Position numbers and translations under genes: made by a program
Shown here: piece by piece, positions 34,264 through 43,650 of the stretch
Layout of the letters: the number at the start of each line of letters is the position of its first letter
How positions within the stretch are numbered: the first letter of the stretch is position 1
The notes under the pieces: generated by a model
What the model was told of the DNA's origin: nothing
The model's input: only the letters and a program-made list of their open reading frames with translations
Database searches by the model: none
Assembly: GCF_030823405.1 (NCBI RefSeq)
Contig: NZ_JAUSXC010000001.1
Location: 3,331,001 to 3,395,000, forward strand
Origin: Chryseobacterium ginsenosidimutans
GTDB lineage: Bacteria > Bacteroidota > Bacteroidia > Flavobacteriales > Weeksellaceae
Direction: 5' to 3'
Length of the DNA: 64,000 bases

Positions 34264-35001
34264 ATGAATTCAGCATTAATTACAGGAGCCAACAGAAGTA
34301 TTGGTCTTGAAACAGCAAAACAACTTTCAGAAAAGGGACTATTCGTCTATCTGGGAAGCCGTAACCTTGAAAATGGTGAAGAAGTTGTAAAAGAATTAAA
34401 CGAAAAAGGCTTTCAAAATATTAGAGCAATTGAAATTGATGTTACCAATCCCGATTCAATTTTAAAAGCTAAAAAGATTGTCGAGAACGAACAGGGAAAA
34501 CTGGATATTCTGATCAATAATGCAGGAATTTTGGGTGTAAATCCACAAACAGCTGCCGAGACTTCTATTAAAGACATCCAAAATGTTTTTGATACCAATT
34601 TTTTTGGCGTTATTAGCGTGACTCAGGCTTTTTTAGACTTGCTTAAAAAATCTGAAAGCCCAAGAATCAGCAATATTACTTCCGGATTGGGATCTTTAAC
34701 ATTACACAGCGACCCAAACTGGAAATACTATCATGTAAAAGGAGCAGCTTATGGCCCATCAAAGTCCGCTTTAAATGCCTATACAATTGTTTTAGCTTAC
34801 GAATTAAGAGATTTACCTTTCAAAGTAAATGTTATTGATCCGGGATATACAGCAACTGATTTCAACGGTCACAGTGGTCCCGGTTCTGTAGAAAGTGCAG
34901 CATCTTTTATCGTCAAACATACATTGACCGATGAAAACGGACAAACGGGACAATATTTCAGTAATGATATTGAGGATGAAACAGGAATTAGTCCGTGGTA
35001 G
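34264..35001 (+). CDS. short-chain dehydrogenase/reductase
   Basis: A 245-residue classical SDR of the carbonyl-reductase type. The cofactor motif is TGANRSIGLETAKQLSEKGL, with NNAGILGV and the active site ISNITSGLGSL with Tyr-xxx-Lys in AAYGPSKSALN. The C-terminal block VNVIDPGYTATDFNG is typical. The GSRN after the second strand suggests NADPH preference. The substrate is not identifiable. It is probably controlled by the adjacent Crp/Fnr regulator. Confidence 0.9.
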   Translation: MNSALITGANRSIGLETAKQLSEKGLFVYLGSRNLENGEEVVKELNEKGFQNIRAIEIDVTNPDSILKAKKIVENEQGKLDILINNAGILGVNPQTAAETSIKDIQNVFDTNFFGVISVTQAFLDLLKKSESPRISNITSGLGSLTLHSDPNWKYYHVKGAAYGPSKSALNAYTIVLAYELRDLPFKVNVIDPGYTATDFNGHSGPGSVESAASFIVKHTLTDENGQTGQYFSNDIEDETGISPW

Positions 35002-35017
35002 TAAATGATATTTAATT

Positions 35018-35046
35018 AAAAAGAGAGACTTTTGGTTTCTCTTTTT
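35018..35046 (+). terminator. terminator after the SDR gene
   Basis: aaaaagagagac (35018-35029) pairs with gtttctcttttt (35035-35046), one G-U pair. It lies 17 bases beyond the SDR stop, with T residues at the 3' side. Confidence 0.75.
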
Positions 35047-35102
35047 GGTTTTCGTGTTTTTACTTTATTGGAGTTATTTTCTAAATCCTGTACCTACAAT
35101 TG

Positions 35103-35815
35103 CTAGTTGCTGATTTCGTTTAGCAAACCTTCTTCTATGATTAATTTATTATTATCAATATGAAAAATACTTTCTTCATCAATAATTTTGGCATTTTTGG
35201 AAGTATTATTTTTTTTGATATTTTCATTACTTGATAGAAAATTATTTAAAAAGAAATTGTTGTCAGCAAATGGCGGAAGGATATCAACTTTTATGCTTTT
35301 TTGAAAATCCCATTGTTTTGTGTTAGAATTATAAAGGAATATATCAGCAACAGCATCATTTTTTAAATTGATACTTTCTTCTGTATATCCATTTGATATA
35401 TCTAAGTATTTTGGTGTTATTTGAAAACAAAAAATATTATAAAGGTCATATTTCCCATCTAATAATTGACTAATAATTCTATTTTCAGTTCTTAGATCAT
35501 CATATTCGTACCTATTTTCTTGAAAATATCTATTTTCCAAAAAGAAATAAGTTTATCTTCTTTTGGAATAAAATGTACAGAAAAATAGCCTTCTTTTTTA
35601 CAATTTAAATAGCTGTAAAAGGGATGTTCTCCTGGTGTAGATTCATCAACCGACATTAAGTAATCAAAATATTTCTTGTCAAAAAAATTGTTCTTCTGAT
35701 TTGGTTCCTCAATTTTTTGTGTATCTACAATTCTTTTCTGTGCATCATCTTTACAAGAAATAAATAATAAAATAATACTCAACAGGGTTATTAATTTACT
35801 TAATCGAATTGTCAT
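35103..35815 (-). pseudogene. lipoprotein gene with single-base frameshift (possible immunity gene)
   Basis: A reading frame from 35815 starts with a lipoprotein signal (MTIRLSKLITLLSIILLFIS then Cys) and runs in frame to a stop near 35492. A second frame, without its own good start, continues from about 35540 to 35103. Adding one T to the run of five (plus-strand A run 35539-35543) joins them as KLISFLENRYFQENRYEYDD. The restored protein is about 237 residues and envelope-anchored. It lies at the end of the row of putative immunity genes after the large T6SS effector. Confidence 0.65.
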
Positions 35816-35910
35816 CTTTATTAAATTTTGTTTTCTAAAGATTATTTGGCAAATTTTATGAAAGTATATGGCGAATTATGTTTCATTCGTGCCGAATTAT
35901 CAAGTTTTTC

Positions 35911-36786
35911 CTATTCAGAAATATCATCAGAAATTCCATAATATTTCCCATCCTTCTTATATAAAATTAAAACAGGTTGTAAATTGTCTTTAGAAATTTC
36001 TAAAGGAGATGAATTTACATCATCTGTTTTCTCATAAAGTTTTATGGTATCTCCTACAATTTTATAATCACATTTGTAGTTAATATAAATTCCTCCCGGT
36101 GATTCTGTTGGAAATTCAGATTCCATTCTTTGATCACTTTCAAAAATAATTTCATCTTGTTTTATAGATAATTTGTACCAACCTATTTTCTTCATAATAG
36201 ATTCAGATGTGGTTAGTTTCTGTGAATCACTATTTAAATATATTCCATACCAATTTTCTAAACCTTGTTTCTTAAAATTTATATTACTATTTGAATTATT
36301 GAAATTTAAATATTCATTATTTAAAATGCTATAAATTAGAAAATTTTCATTTTTGTCTTCTTCTAATAGAATATCAATATTTGTCTTTTTTTCATCTTTT
36401 CTCCCAAATAATGAAAAGCTCACTCTATATTCATTTTCATTTTTTAGTGGTTCAATTTTTAATGTTTTTCTAATCATATTACCATCATAATCCTGTCCAT
36501 TTATAAAAGGATCATAATCCAAAATAAGATTTTCCCCATCAGAACTTAAGTCATCAATTTTCTTTAAAACCCTTTCAGAAACATACTTTTTCATTAACTT
36601 TTCATCATTCATCGGTTTTTCATTACCATAGAATAATAAATAAAATTCTTTTAATGTTTTAATAGCTTTTTCAGAATTATTAATTTTATTAAGAGTCTCT
36701 ATTGTGTTGTTTTTAATAGTTCTCGTTTCTTTCTTGCAGCTTATAAAAGCCGATATAAAAAAGAATAAAAAAATTATTCTTTTCAT
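35911..36786 (-). CDS. putative immunity lipoprotein (DUF3828-like)
   Basis: A lipoprotein of about 291 residues from the ATG at 36784-36786 (MKRIIFLFFFISAFISCKKE). An ATG 9 codons upstream exists but would spoil the signal. Residues 45-150 (LKEFYLLFYGNEKPMNDEKL, YDPFINGQDYDGNMIRKTLK) have the general pattern of DUF3828, a domain seen in periplasmic immunity proteins of T6SS amidases. The C-terminal half has no recognised domain. Its position two genes after the effector's coupled immunity gene supports an immunity role by context. Confidence 0.65.
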   Translation of the reverse strand: MKRIIFLFFFISAFISCKKETRTIKNNTIETLNKINNSEKAIKTLKEFYLLFYGNEKPMNDEKLMKKYVSERVLKKIDDLSSDGENLILDYDPFINGQDYDGNMIRKTLKIEPLKNENEYRVSFSLFGRKDEKKTNIDILLEEDKNENFLIYSILNNEYLNFNNSNSNINFKKQGLENWYGIYLNSDSQKLTTSESIMKKIGWYKLSIKQDEIIFESDQRMESEFPTESPGGIYINYKCDYKIVGDTIKLYEKTDDVNSSPLEISKDNLQPVLILYKKDGKYYGISDDISE

Positions 36787-36818
36787 CAATAGTATGTAAA
36801 ATTGAGGTGTCATTTCTT

Positions 36819-37391
36819 TTATTTAATACTTGAATTTATAGACTCAATGTCAAAATTTTCAAAAGAAATATTCCCGAAATCTTTTTGGTTATAAATTTTA
36901 GTTGTCTTAATTAGCTTGTCATTTTTTGGATAATTGGTATCAGAGCCATATTTATGAAGAAATAATTTGTTATTAAGAAATTTAAATGTAATGTATGTGG
37001 TCTTTTTATTTTCGCCATTTCCTGTTGTTTGTTCAATTGTAAAATAATTGCTTTTGGTAACAATATTATTATCAAGATTTGAATTGTTAGGAATAAATGT
37101 ATATATGATTTTATCATTCTCAAAAATTTTATTCGTACTAAGAATGACATAAATGGGAGAATCTAAAGTTTCTATATCATCTTCATTGCTAAAATGTGCG
37201 TCTTTATTAAACAAAAGGATTTCATCAGTTAAACCATCTTTATTTATATCACATTTCTTTTCTAATTGTAATGAGTAGCTTTTCGAATTCATCTCTTTTT
37301 TTACAGAATTGACAATATCAAAAAACTTTGATTGACCAAATAAACAAGCCGATGATAACATCAGAATTAAAATATAATTTTTATTGAGCAT
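36819..37391 (-). CDS. exported protein with Ca-binding-like loop, possible immunity protein
   Basis: A 190-residue protein. MLNKNYILILMLSSACLFGQ is a signal peptide, either cleaved or lipidated at Cys16. The segment KKCDINKDGLTDEILLFNKD looks like a calcium-binding DxNxDGxxD loop. No complete domain is recognised. It sits 16 bases downstream of the gene coupled to the large effector and 32 bases upstream of another envelope protein. The group resembles a set of exported immunity proteins. Confidence 0.6.
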   Translation of the reverse strand: MLNKNYILILMLSSACLFGQSKFFDIVNSVKKEMNSKSYSLQLEKKCDINKDGLTDEILLFNKDAHFSNEDDIETLDSPIYVILSTNKIFENDKIIYTFIPNNSNLDNNIVTKSNYFTIEQTTGNGENKKTTYITFKFLNNKLFLHKYGSDTNYPKNDKLIKTTKIYNQKDFGNISFENFDIESINSSIK

Positions 37392-37407
37392 TTATATATT
37401 TTTAAAA

Positions 37408-38085
37408 TTATTTTAGATTAAATATTTTCTTAGCATTTAATTTACTTGACCCCTTAAATGAGACTTTTGTTTCATCAATTATAAAATTCACGCATGAAAT
37501 AGCTCCATTTTTATCGATATAACAGTTTTTTTGTTTTGTTAAATATGAATAATCTGTTTCAGAATAAAGGTTTATTGCATTCTTTACTTTGTTGCCTTCA
37601 ACCAATATCATATCTAATCGGCTTATTCCTATAGGAAATTCAGATTTACCATCATCTAATGTTGCTATTGTTTTTGCATAAAAAATTTTATCTTTATTAC
37701 TGACAAAAGTTGAATCTATAATAGTTAATGAATCTATTTTCGCTAAATTTAAAAGACTATCTTTTTTAACAAAACTCGAATTTCTTAAAAATGCAGAATT
37801 TTTTCCTGTTTTTAAGTTTTTAAAATAATCTAAACTTTCAAATTTTTTCTGAACTTCTTCATCAGATTTTGAAATCTTCGTGCTCTCATCATCATAAGTA
37901 TTTATTTTCCACTCTGTAGGGAATTTTTCACTTTGAATATTAGGATTTCCAAATTCTTTAAACTTAATGTTTTTTTGTTTTGGACTTTGTTGAACATTAT
38001 CAATTTGCGATAAAAAATTTATTTTTTTGCATGATATTATTGAAAATAACATCATTATTAAAACTATGTTTCTATGTTTTCTCAT
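37408..38085 (-). CDS. putative cognate immunity lipoprotein of the GH19/M15-like effector
   Basis: A 225-residue protein with a lipoprotein signal (MRKHRNIVLIMMLFSIISCK). The body is mixed alpha/beta with no family I recognise. Its start overlaps the stop of the 966-residue effector gene by four bases (TCAT on the plus strand, ATGA on the coding strand), so the two are translationally coupled. A lipoprotein facing the periplasm is what is expected of an immunity protein against a cell-wall-degrading T6SS effector. The immunity role is inference from context. Confidence 0.65.
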   Translation of the reverse strand: MRKHRNIVLIMMLFSIISCKKINFLSQIDNVQQSPKQKNIKFKEFGNPNIQSEKFPTEWKINTYDDESTKISKSDEEVQKKFESLDYFKNLKTGKNSAFLRNSSFVKKDSLLNLAKIDSLTIIDSTFVSNKDKIFYAKTIATLDDGKSEFPIGISRLDMILVEGNKVKNAINLYSETDYSYLTKQKNCYIDKNGAISCVNFIIDETKVSFKGSSKLNAKKIFNLK

Positions 38086-40982
38086 TGTTCTTTTATTATT
38101 TTTATTTTTCCAGAAGCAATTATACCGGAGTGTAAATGACTATTATGAAGTTTTTTACCATCTGTAGTATGGACAAATGCTTTCTTTTTACTGCCTCTTA
38201 GTTGTTTTGTAATTCCAAAATTATGGAAACCATTAATTAATTGTTGCTCTCTTAAGTCATCTAAATATATAGTATCTATACTTTTCCCATTAACATGTTC
38301 GACACTTGGAAAACATGATGCTTCTTCAAAACAACTTCCTGTTGTTTGTACATCCACAAATCCACAATCTGCCAGTGCCCCAATAAAAACGGCAAGGTAG
38401 TCTGGATTTGTATATCTTCTTTGGGTTTTAGTAAATTCATATTTAATTACAACACCATCATTACTATAATTTAGAGAATCTGGCATTTTCACTAATTCAA
38501 TTTTTTTTCCCGTAATTCTATATAAAACCCAGAAACTTGAACCATCATTACTTCCATATTCTGCAATATCCCCATTTTCATATTTTATTCTTCTATCCGT
38601 TTGTCCTTCATGGACATATTTATCAAAAATTATTTTGCTGTGAGTAGGTTTTTTGCCTGGCTTTTCTCCATTTGCTTTTTCATTGGTTATATGCCACTCT
38701 GCAGTACATATGCCATGCTCTTTATTTTTGGTATCATGATATATATAACCATAAGTATTTTCATAGCCCACTTTTATCTTTTTAGGAATATGTTTCTCAA
38801 TATTACCATCACTAAAAATATGATAGTTAACTATTTCATCATTAATTTTTTCTTTTTTCTTTTCAACTATATTTTCGTGATATTTTCTGAATTCAAAAAA
38901 ATTATCTTTAAGAAGTGTATAATATAATTTTCTTGTGACTTGGTTAATAGGGTCTGTATTTTCATGAAATCCATTAATAACTTTTCCAATTTCTAATTGA
39001 TATTTATCTACATAATCGGCAATTTCATTTGGTGTCTTTCCTAGAATTTCTTTATATTTTTCTCTAAGTCTTTTCTTTTTGTCTTTTGTGCTTTGTAAAT
39101 CTTTTTTTGATTCTTTAAAACTCGGAGCTTTTGCGTTTGCACTCCAAGACCATCCTCCACTATCTATACAATAGTGAACATTGTTTGCAACAATAGAGGG
39201 ATTTTTTACCACATTTTGATCCCTAGTGTAATCTGAATAATTTTGATATGGACCAGGTAAATCATATAATTTACTACCTTTTGCTTTCACACCAGTTAAT
39301 TGTATCACCCCTCTACCTTTATATAAGCTTTTACTTGATGCATATTTACTCTTTGTTTCCTCAGATAATGCAAATACTCCTGTTTCTTCGCAGACTTGAG
39401 CCAAAAAATGCATTTTTCTTGTACAAGTATTTATATTATATCTTTTAAATACATTATTTAATTCTTTTGTTAAGGATACGAAGGATTTATCACTTATATC
39501 GCATTCTGCTCTTTTACCGCCTCTTAAAGCCTGCCCTTCCCATATTGTTTCTGATCCTTTCAGAAGTTTAACGAGTTTTCGGACATCTTTTTCTTCAAAA
39601 TCCCTATTACAAAAACATTCTCCTTTTTTAACCGCTTCCTGTTTTGCAGCATTCACCACTGCCGCACTTTTCAACACTTCCAAACGTTGTTTCTCATCAG
39701 TCAATCCGAATTTCTTAGATTCTGCGGAAACATCTAAAGGAATCACTTCGATAAAGTAAGATTGAACAACAGAGTCTCCATCCATCGGTTTTCCAAATAC
39801 AGTTGCACTGGTGGAATATCCTTTTGAAAATTTCAGATTATCTATCTTTATTGCGGAAGTATTAACAACATCTCCTTTCACTACCATTTTACTGCTTCGG
39901 TAGATTTCATCATGTCCGCTCGCGTCATACTCCCAAATAACATATTGGATGTTCTTACCTGTCATATTACTGCTTCTGATCTGGACTTGTATTTCCTGTC
40001 CTACCACGATTTGAGATATCCTTTGACTCTGCGCATTCACAAAATACGCATCTGTAATTCTTCCCTGAGAATCTGCCTGTCTTGGTGCAGATGAACTTTT
40101 TGTGGCAGGAAACTTCGGCGTATTTTGTTTAGGCTGTGGTTTCTGAGGCTGTGAAGTTGTTTTCCCAGGTTGAGGTTTTTTCGGAGGTAAAGTTGGTTGT
40201 TGTGATGGAGGAACTTGCTGTTTGGGTTGTTCCTTTTTATAATCAGGATTTGCTACATCTACATTGACTTGACTGGCTTTCTGTATTTTGCCATGATAAC
40301 TGGCTGTTACATAATATTCGTGGTTTTTTCCTTCATTTTTATCTCCTTTCATCAGATACTTATTGGCAATCTGTTTTAGGATTTTCTCATCAGAACTTAA
40401 TGGGATTTTTACTTCTGCAATACCCTTTTCATTGACTCTGGCTTTGTAGATTCTGGGACTTCGGTTATTCTTATTAATGGTTGGATTATGGCCACCTTCT
40501 GCAGCATCATCTTCCCATAAATTAAATTCTACTTCCTGATCAAACATCGCAATACAGTGCGCCTGAGCCGTTAATGTATCACGGTAATTTGCTTGATTGA
40601 CATCACCACCAGATTTTTTAAATAGAACAACTTTTTCTATTTGAGGTATTTTGCTACTGCTTGGAACAATATCTAATGTTGCTTCTAAAGTTTTAGAAGG
40701 TGTCATGTTGGGAAGAAGCCCGGATTTTACTTCATATACTTTCATCCGAAATTCTACGCCGATACTTATTTCACCAAAATTGTATGAAACTTTTATTCCA
40801 TTTTTTGGAGTTTGGGTAATGTCTTTCCATGTACCATTTTTTTGCTTCTTATAAAGATACCATTCATAAACAGAATTTGGAGTGCTAAAACCTCCCATTA
40901 ATATGGACGCCAAAGTATTAATCTCATATGGATGTTGGATACCAACAACCGGGTTTTGATTGCCTATTATTTTTCCTGCCAT
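38082..40982 (-). CDS. T6SS effector with GH19-like muramidase domain and M15-like peptidase signature
   Basis: A 966-residue multi-domain protein without a signal peptide. Two Ig-like or beta-sandwich regions (about 1-110 and 315-430) flank a Pro/Gln/Lys-rich linker (about 255-310). Residues about 500-680 match the GH19 chitinase/lysozyme fold: MHFLAQVCEETGVF (His525, Glu532/533), SLYKGRGVIQLTG, and NVHYCIDSGGWSWS. The C-terminus has an S-x-x-H-x-x-G-x-x-x-D pattern at residues 893-903 (PSVEHVNGKSIDTIY) and HNSHLHSGI at 946-953, like zinc M15 peptidases. It is downstream of VgrG and spike-associated proteins and coupled to a lipoprotein gene. It probably cuts peptidoglycan glycan and peptide bonds. 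Confidence 0.75.
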   Translation of the reverse strand: MAGKIIGNQNPVVGIQHPYEINTLASILMGGFSTPNSVYEWYLYKKQKNGTWKDITQTPKNGIKVSYNFGEISIGVEFRMKVYEVKSGLLPNMTPSKTLEATLDIVPSSSKIPQIEKVVLFKKSGGDVNQANYRDTLTAQAHCIAMFDQEVEFNLWEDDAAEGGHNPTINKNNRSPRIYKARVNEKGIAEVKIPLSSDEKILKQIANKYLMKGDKNEGKNHEYYVTASYHGKIQKASQVNVDVANPDYKKEQPKQQVPPSQQPTLPPKKPQPGKTTSQPQKPQPKQNTPKFPATKSSSAPRQADSQGRITDAYFVNAQSQRISQIVVGQEIQVQIRSSNMTGKNIQYVIWEYDASGHDEIYRSSKMVVKGDVVNTSAIKIDNLKFSKGYSTSATVFGKPMDGDSVVQSYFIEVIPLDVSAESKKFGLTDEKQRLEVLKSAAVVNAAKQEAVKKGECFCNRDFEEKDVRKLVKLLKGSETIWEGQALRGGKRAECDISDKSFVSLTKELNNVFKRYNINTCTRKMHFLAQVCEETGVFALSEETKSKYASSKSLYKGRGVIQLTGVKAKGSKLYDLPGPYQNYSDYTRDQNVVKNPSIVANNVHYCIDSGGWSWSANAKAPSFKESKKDLQSTKDKKKRLREKYKEILGKTPNEIADYVDKYQLEIGKVINGFHENTDPINQVTRKLYYTLLKDNFFEFRKYHENIVEKKKEKINDEIVNYHIFSDGNIEKHIPKKIKVGYENTYGYIYHDTKNKEHGICTAEWHITNEKANGEKPGKKPTHSKIIFDKYVHEGQTDRRIKYENGDIAEYGSNDGSSFWVLYRITGKKIELVKMPDSLNYSNDGVVIKYEFTKTQRRYTNPDYLAVFIGALADCGFVDVQTTGSCFEEASCFPSVEHVNGKSIDTIYLDDLREQQLINGFHNFGITKQLRGSKKKAFVHTTDGKKLHNSHLHSGIIASGKIKIIKEQ

Positions 40983-40985
40983 AAC

Positions 40986-41801
40986 TTAACTGTAATATAA
41001 TTGGTCTGTATCATTAATTTCCTCTTTAAACTCATTATAATCCACTATTGGATTATAAACCTGTTGTTCCTGTGTATCGGCATTATTTGCGTGGCTTTTC
41101 CCTGCCTCACTCTGTTGTCCATGCTTAAAAATCGTGATTTTCCCTCCTGTACTGCACATGAGTTCTGAGGCTTCCGTTACGCAGCTTTTGCCCATTACTT
41201 TTACCTTCTCATAAGTTTTCTGCCATTTCCCCGCTGCCGCATAAGCACACGGAAGATAACCTCCCGAAGAAGGCTTTAGCTTGCATTGTCCGAAAGGTTG
41301 CGCAGGAGGATCAAGCTGCAAATCATCTTCTGTTACAGCAAGGAAATCTGCCTGTCCGTCTGCATCATTCCAGTAATGTTTCTGGTGGCTGGTTACTTTA
41401 AATTTAGGAAACTTAAAGCCTTGGTTACATTGGCACATGCCTTTTTGTACGACAAAATATTTTCCGTCGTGCTCACTGGAACTGCTTTCGGTTTGCTGCT
41501 CCTTTTTCTTGTCTTCTTTTTTCTCTTCCTGAGATTCATTTTGTTGTTCTTCGGAAGGTTCTTCCGTTTTTTCTGCTTCATCGTCGTAACCATTCATAGG
41601 ATCGGTTACTTCTTCTTCTTTCAGGTATTTGGAATCTTCGGGAATCAGGAGGTCTTTGCCGGGAACCACATCATGTCCCAGCAAATCTTCCAACGGACAG
41701 TAGATATTGTGATATGAACGGAGGGTTTGCCCATCCTTTACCCCGAATTGCTCTGCAATGGAGCCTAAGGAATCTCCATTCTGTACAGTGTATTTTTTCA
41801 T
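40986..41801 (-). CDS. LysM plus PAAR-like (DUF4280) T6SS spike protein
   Basis: A 271-residue cytoplasmic protein. Residues 1-50 are a LysM unit (MKKYTVQNGDSLGSIAEQFG and RSYHNIYCPLEDLLGHDVVP). A very acidic Glu/Lys-rich linker (about 58-108) follows. The second half is a Cys-rich PAAR-like domain of the DUF4280 type, with VVQKGMCQCNQGFKFPKFKV, PFGQCKLKPSSGGYLPCAYA and KVMGKSCVTEASELMCSTGG. PAAR-like proteins cap the VgrG spike and carry effectors. The gene ends four bases before the large effector gene, so it probably delivers it. Confidence 0.75.
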   Translation of the reverse strand: MKKYTVQNGDSLGSIAEQFGVKDGQTLRSYHNIYCPLEDLLGHDVVPGKDLLIPEDSKYLKEEEVTDPMNGYDDEAEKTEEPSEEQQNESQEEKKEDKKKEQQTESSSSEHDGKYFVVQKGMCQCNQGFKFPKFKVTSHQKHYWNDADGQADFLAVTEDDLQLDPPAQPFGQCKLKPSSGGYLPCAYAAAGKWQKTYEKVKVMGKSCVTEASELMCSTGGKITIFKHGQQSEAGKSHANNADTQEQQVYNPIVDYNEFKEEINDTDQLYYS

Positions 41802-41816
41802 CGGTTTTTGTGTTTT

Positions 41817-42893
41817 TTATTCTTCTATTAATGTACTGAACTTTCTTATCGGTTTTTCTTTTTCTTTTGCTCTAAGTATCAGGCTATGTTTTTGATACAA
41901 TTCTTCCCGATACAAGAGTATGATGCTTGCATCTATCTTTTTTAATTGTTTGGTTTCTTTATTGGTGGTATAATGTAATTCTATTTCACCTGTTACTTTG
42001 TCTTCCGGTAATGCGTCGAATTTCACTCCTTTCAATAATTCCTGCAAGCTGCAACTTTCTTCTATTTTTCCTTTAATAATAATCTCTACATCATCCGGAT
42101 TTTCAAAATTGTGTTCCGTATGAAACCTGCATCTTAACGGAAATGAATTAGGAACTACATAGAAACTTTCTTCCCATTCTTTTTTTCTTCGGAAACAATC
42201 CATTTCAGGAAACAAAATCTGATAAAGCAAAGCAGATCGGAATTGTTTCAGCAAATCGGTTTCATCCGTAAGACTTTTATGAAATTGATCAAAATATATC
42301 CTGGAAATGTCGCCGACAAAAAAAGTCTCCAGATCGGGTCTTTTATTTTCGAATTTTTTGATGAGTGTCTTATGTTCGTAGAATCCTTTTATCTTTCCCT
42401 GTGCAGGAACTATAAATACAATGGGAGAGATACTTTCCATACAGGCAAGGGAAAGCATACTCATCTTATCATCAGAAGATTGTCCGTTTTTCTTAAAACC
42501 GGAGGTTTTTATTTCGGCAAGAAGGCCCTTATCTGCCATCTCACGGAGATTAACAGAAACGGAATAATCAATCACTAAATCTTCTTTATCCCACTGCTCA
42601 AACCGTTCACTTGCCTCATAGTTTAAAGCATAAAAATCTTCAGCTAAATGTAGAGCAGGAAGATTGCTATTCAAAATTATTTGCTTTTGGTTTTCTTTAA
42701 GCTCTGCAATTTTTTCTCGTGGAGGAGTCAGGATTTTATAAACTCCTGTAAGATCATTACCTATAAGATTTTTCAAATCACAATATGTATTGTGATAACG
42801 CTTGAGTGCCTCTGCAGAAATTCCTAATTGTTCTGCAACAGACTCTAAAGTATCTGTTTGTTTTACTTTATATGTGGAAATGCTGATGTTCAT
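41817..42893 (-). CDS. LysM-domain protein, probable T6SS effector adaptor
   Basis: A 358-residue protein. The first 55 residues are a LysM unit (STYKVKQTDTLESVAEQLGI and KRYHNTYCDLKNLIGNDL) that shares the RYHN-x-YC-x-L signature with the next gene's product. The remaining 300 residues are not recognised and contain no obvious catalytic motif or signal peptide. The gene is 15 bases upstream of the LysM/PAAR-like gene. An adaptor or chaperone that loads the effector on the spike is the most plausible role, by context only. Confidence 0.6.
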   Translation of the reverse strand: MNISISTYKVKQTDTLESVAEQLGISAEALKRYHNTYCDLKNLIGNDLTGVYKILTPPREKIAELKENQKQIILNSNLPALHLAEDFYALNYEASERFEQWDKEDLVIDYSVSVNLREMADKGLLAEIKTSGFKKNGQSSDDKMSMLSLACMESISPIVFIVPAQGKIKGFYEHKTLIKKFENKRPDLETFFVGDISRIYFDQFHKSLTDETDLLKQFRSALLYQILFPEMDCFRRKKEWEESFYVVPNSFPLRCRFHTEHNFENPDDVEIIIKGKIEESCSLQELLKGVKFDALPEDKVTGEIELHYTTNKETKQLKKIDASIILLYREELYQKHSLILRAKEKEKPIRKFSTLIEE

Positions 42894-42905
42894 TTTTTTC
42901 TCTTT

Positions 42906-43324
42906 TTAATTAGGGTTAAATATTTTAATTTTGGCTTCATTAATTAGTTTTTTTATAAAATATATAATACAAGATTGAATTAGAGATGAGACAATTATTA
43001 TTGAAATAACTACTACTGAAATATAAATAATTGGATTATTTATAGCATTTGTCTGAATTTGGATAATATAAAGTATTAATATAATTAGCGAATGAAAAAC
43101 TGATGATAGCAAAAAGAAATTTTATCACTAGCTTTAATTATAAACAATAAGATTGCCTGAATTACAAGTATTATTACAGTAATTATTGAATATAAATAAA
43201 TTGCAGAAGCAATATTGATAGCACTTACATGAAATTCATCATTCATTGGACTAATCATAAAAAGAATTATAGATAAGAATACACCTACTATAAAACTAAA
43301 AAAAGTTATGCGTAATATTTTCAT
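42906..43324 (-). pseudogene. four-helix membrane protein gene with single-base frameshift
   Basis: From the ATG at 43322-43324 the frame encodes MKILRITFFSFIVGVFLSII and two hydrophobic helices, then ends shortly after SDKISF. A second frame carries two more helices (LSSVFHSLIILILYIIQIQT and YISVVVISIIIVSSLIQSCI) to a stop at 42906. One extra T in the run of five (plus-strand A run 43111-43115) joins them as DKISFLLSSVFHSLIIL, giving about 139 residues with four helices. This may be the membrane immunity protein of a lost effector. Confidence 0.65.
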
Positions 43325-43326
43325 TT

Positions 43327-43650
43327 TTAAAATTTTATCACAAAACAAGCTTCATAATAATCAGTTGGATCATACCAATTTCCTCTTACTACCATTTTTT
43401 TCTGGATTCGGCTTTTCAGGATTCTCTTTCGTTTTTCCTTCCGCTCTTACCCGCGTCAGCAATTTCGAGATCGTGTAATCATCTTTTTTTACCGTCTTTT
43501 AAAAACATTTTTAACTCGTTTGCCCACCTAAATAATCGTCTTTGAAGTTTATACACCGAAAATATCATAAAACCAATCCCCTCCTTTTGCAATATAAATT
43601 GAGACTATTAATAATATGATAAAAAATATAACGAAAAATATAATATTCAT
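43327..43650 (-). pseudogene. decayed small gene, several frameshifts
   Basis: Starting at the ATG 43648-43650, the fragment MNIIFFVIFFIILLIVSIYI is a membrane anchor followed by KGGDWFYDIFGV and a stop. Other frames continue VYKLQRRLFRWANELKMFLK, then DDYTISKLLTRVRAEGKTKE, NPEKPNPEK and finally VVRGNWYDPTDYYEACFVIK, with the stop at 43327-43329. At least three shifts are needed to join them, two at runs of seven A. The pieces read naturally as one protein of about 105 residues. Family unknown. Confidence 0.6.

Noticed and set aside
41286..41717. 143-codon frame on the plus strand
   Set aside because: It is the antisense shadow of the acidic Glu/Lys linker of the LysM/PAAR-like gene.
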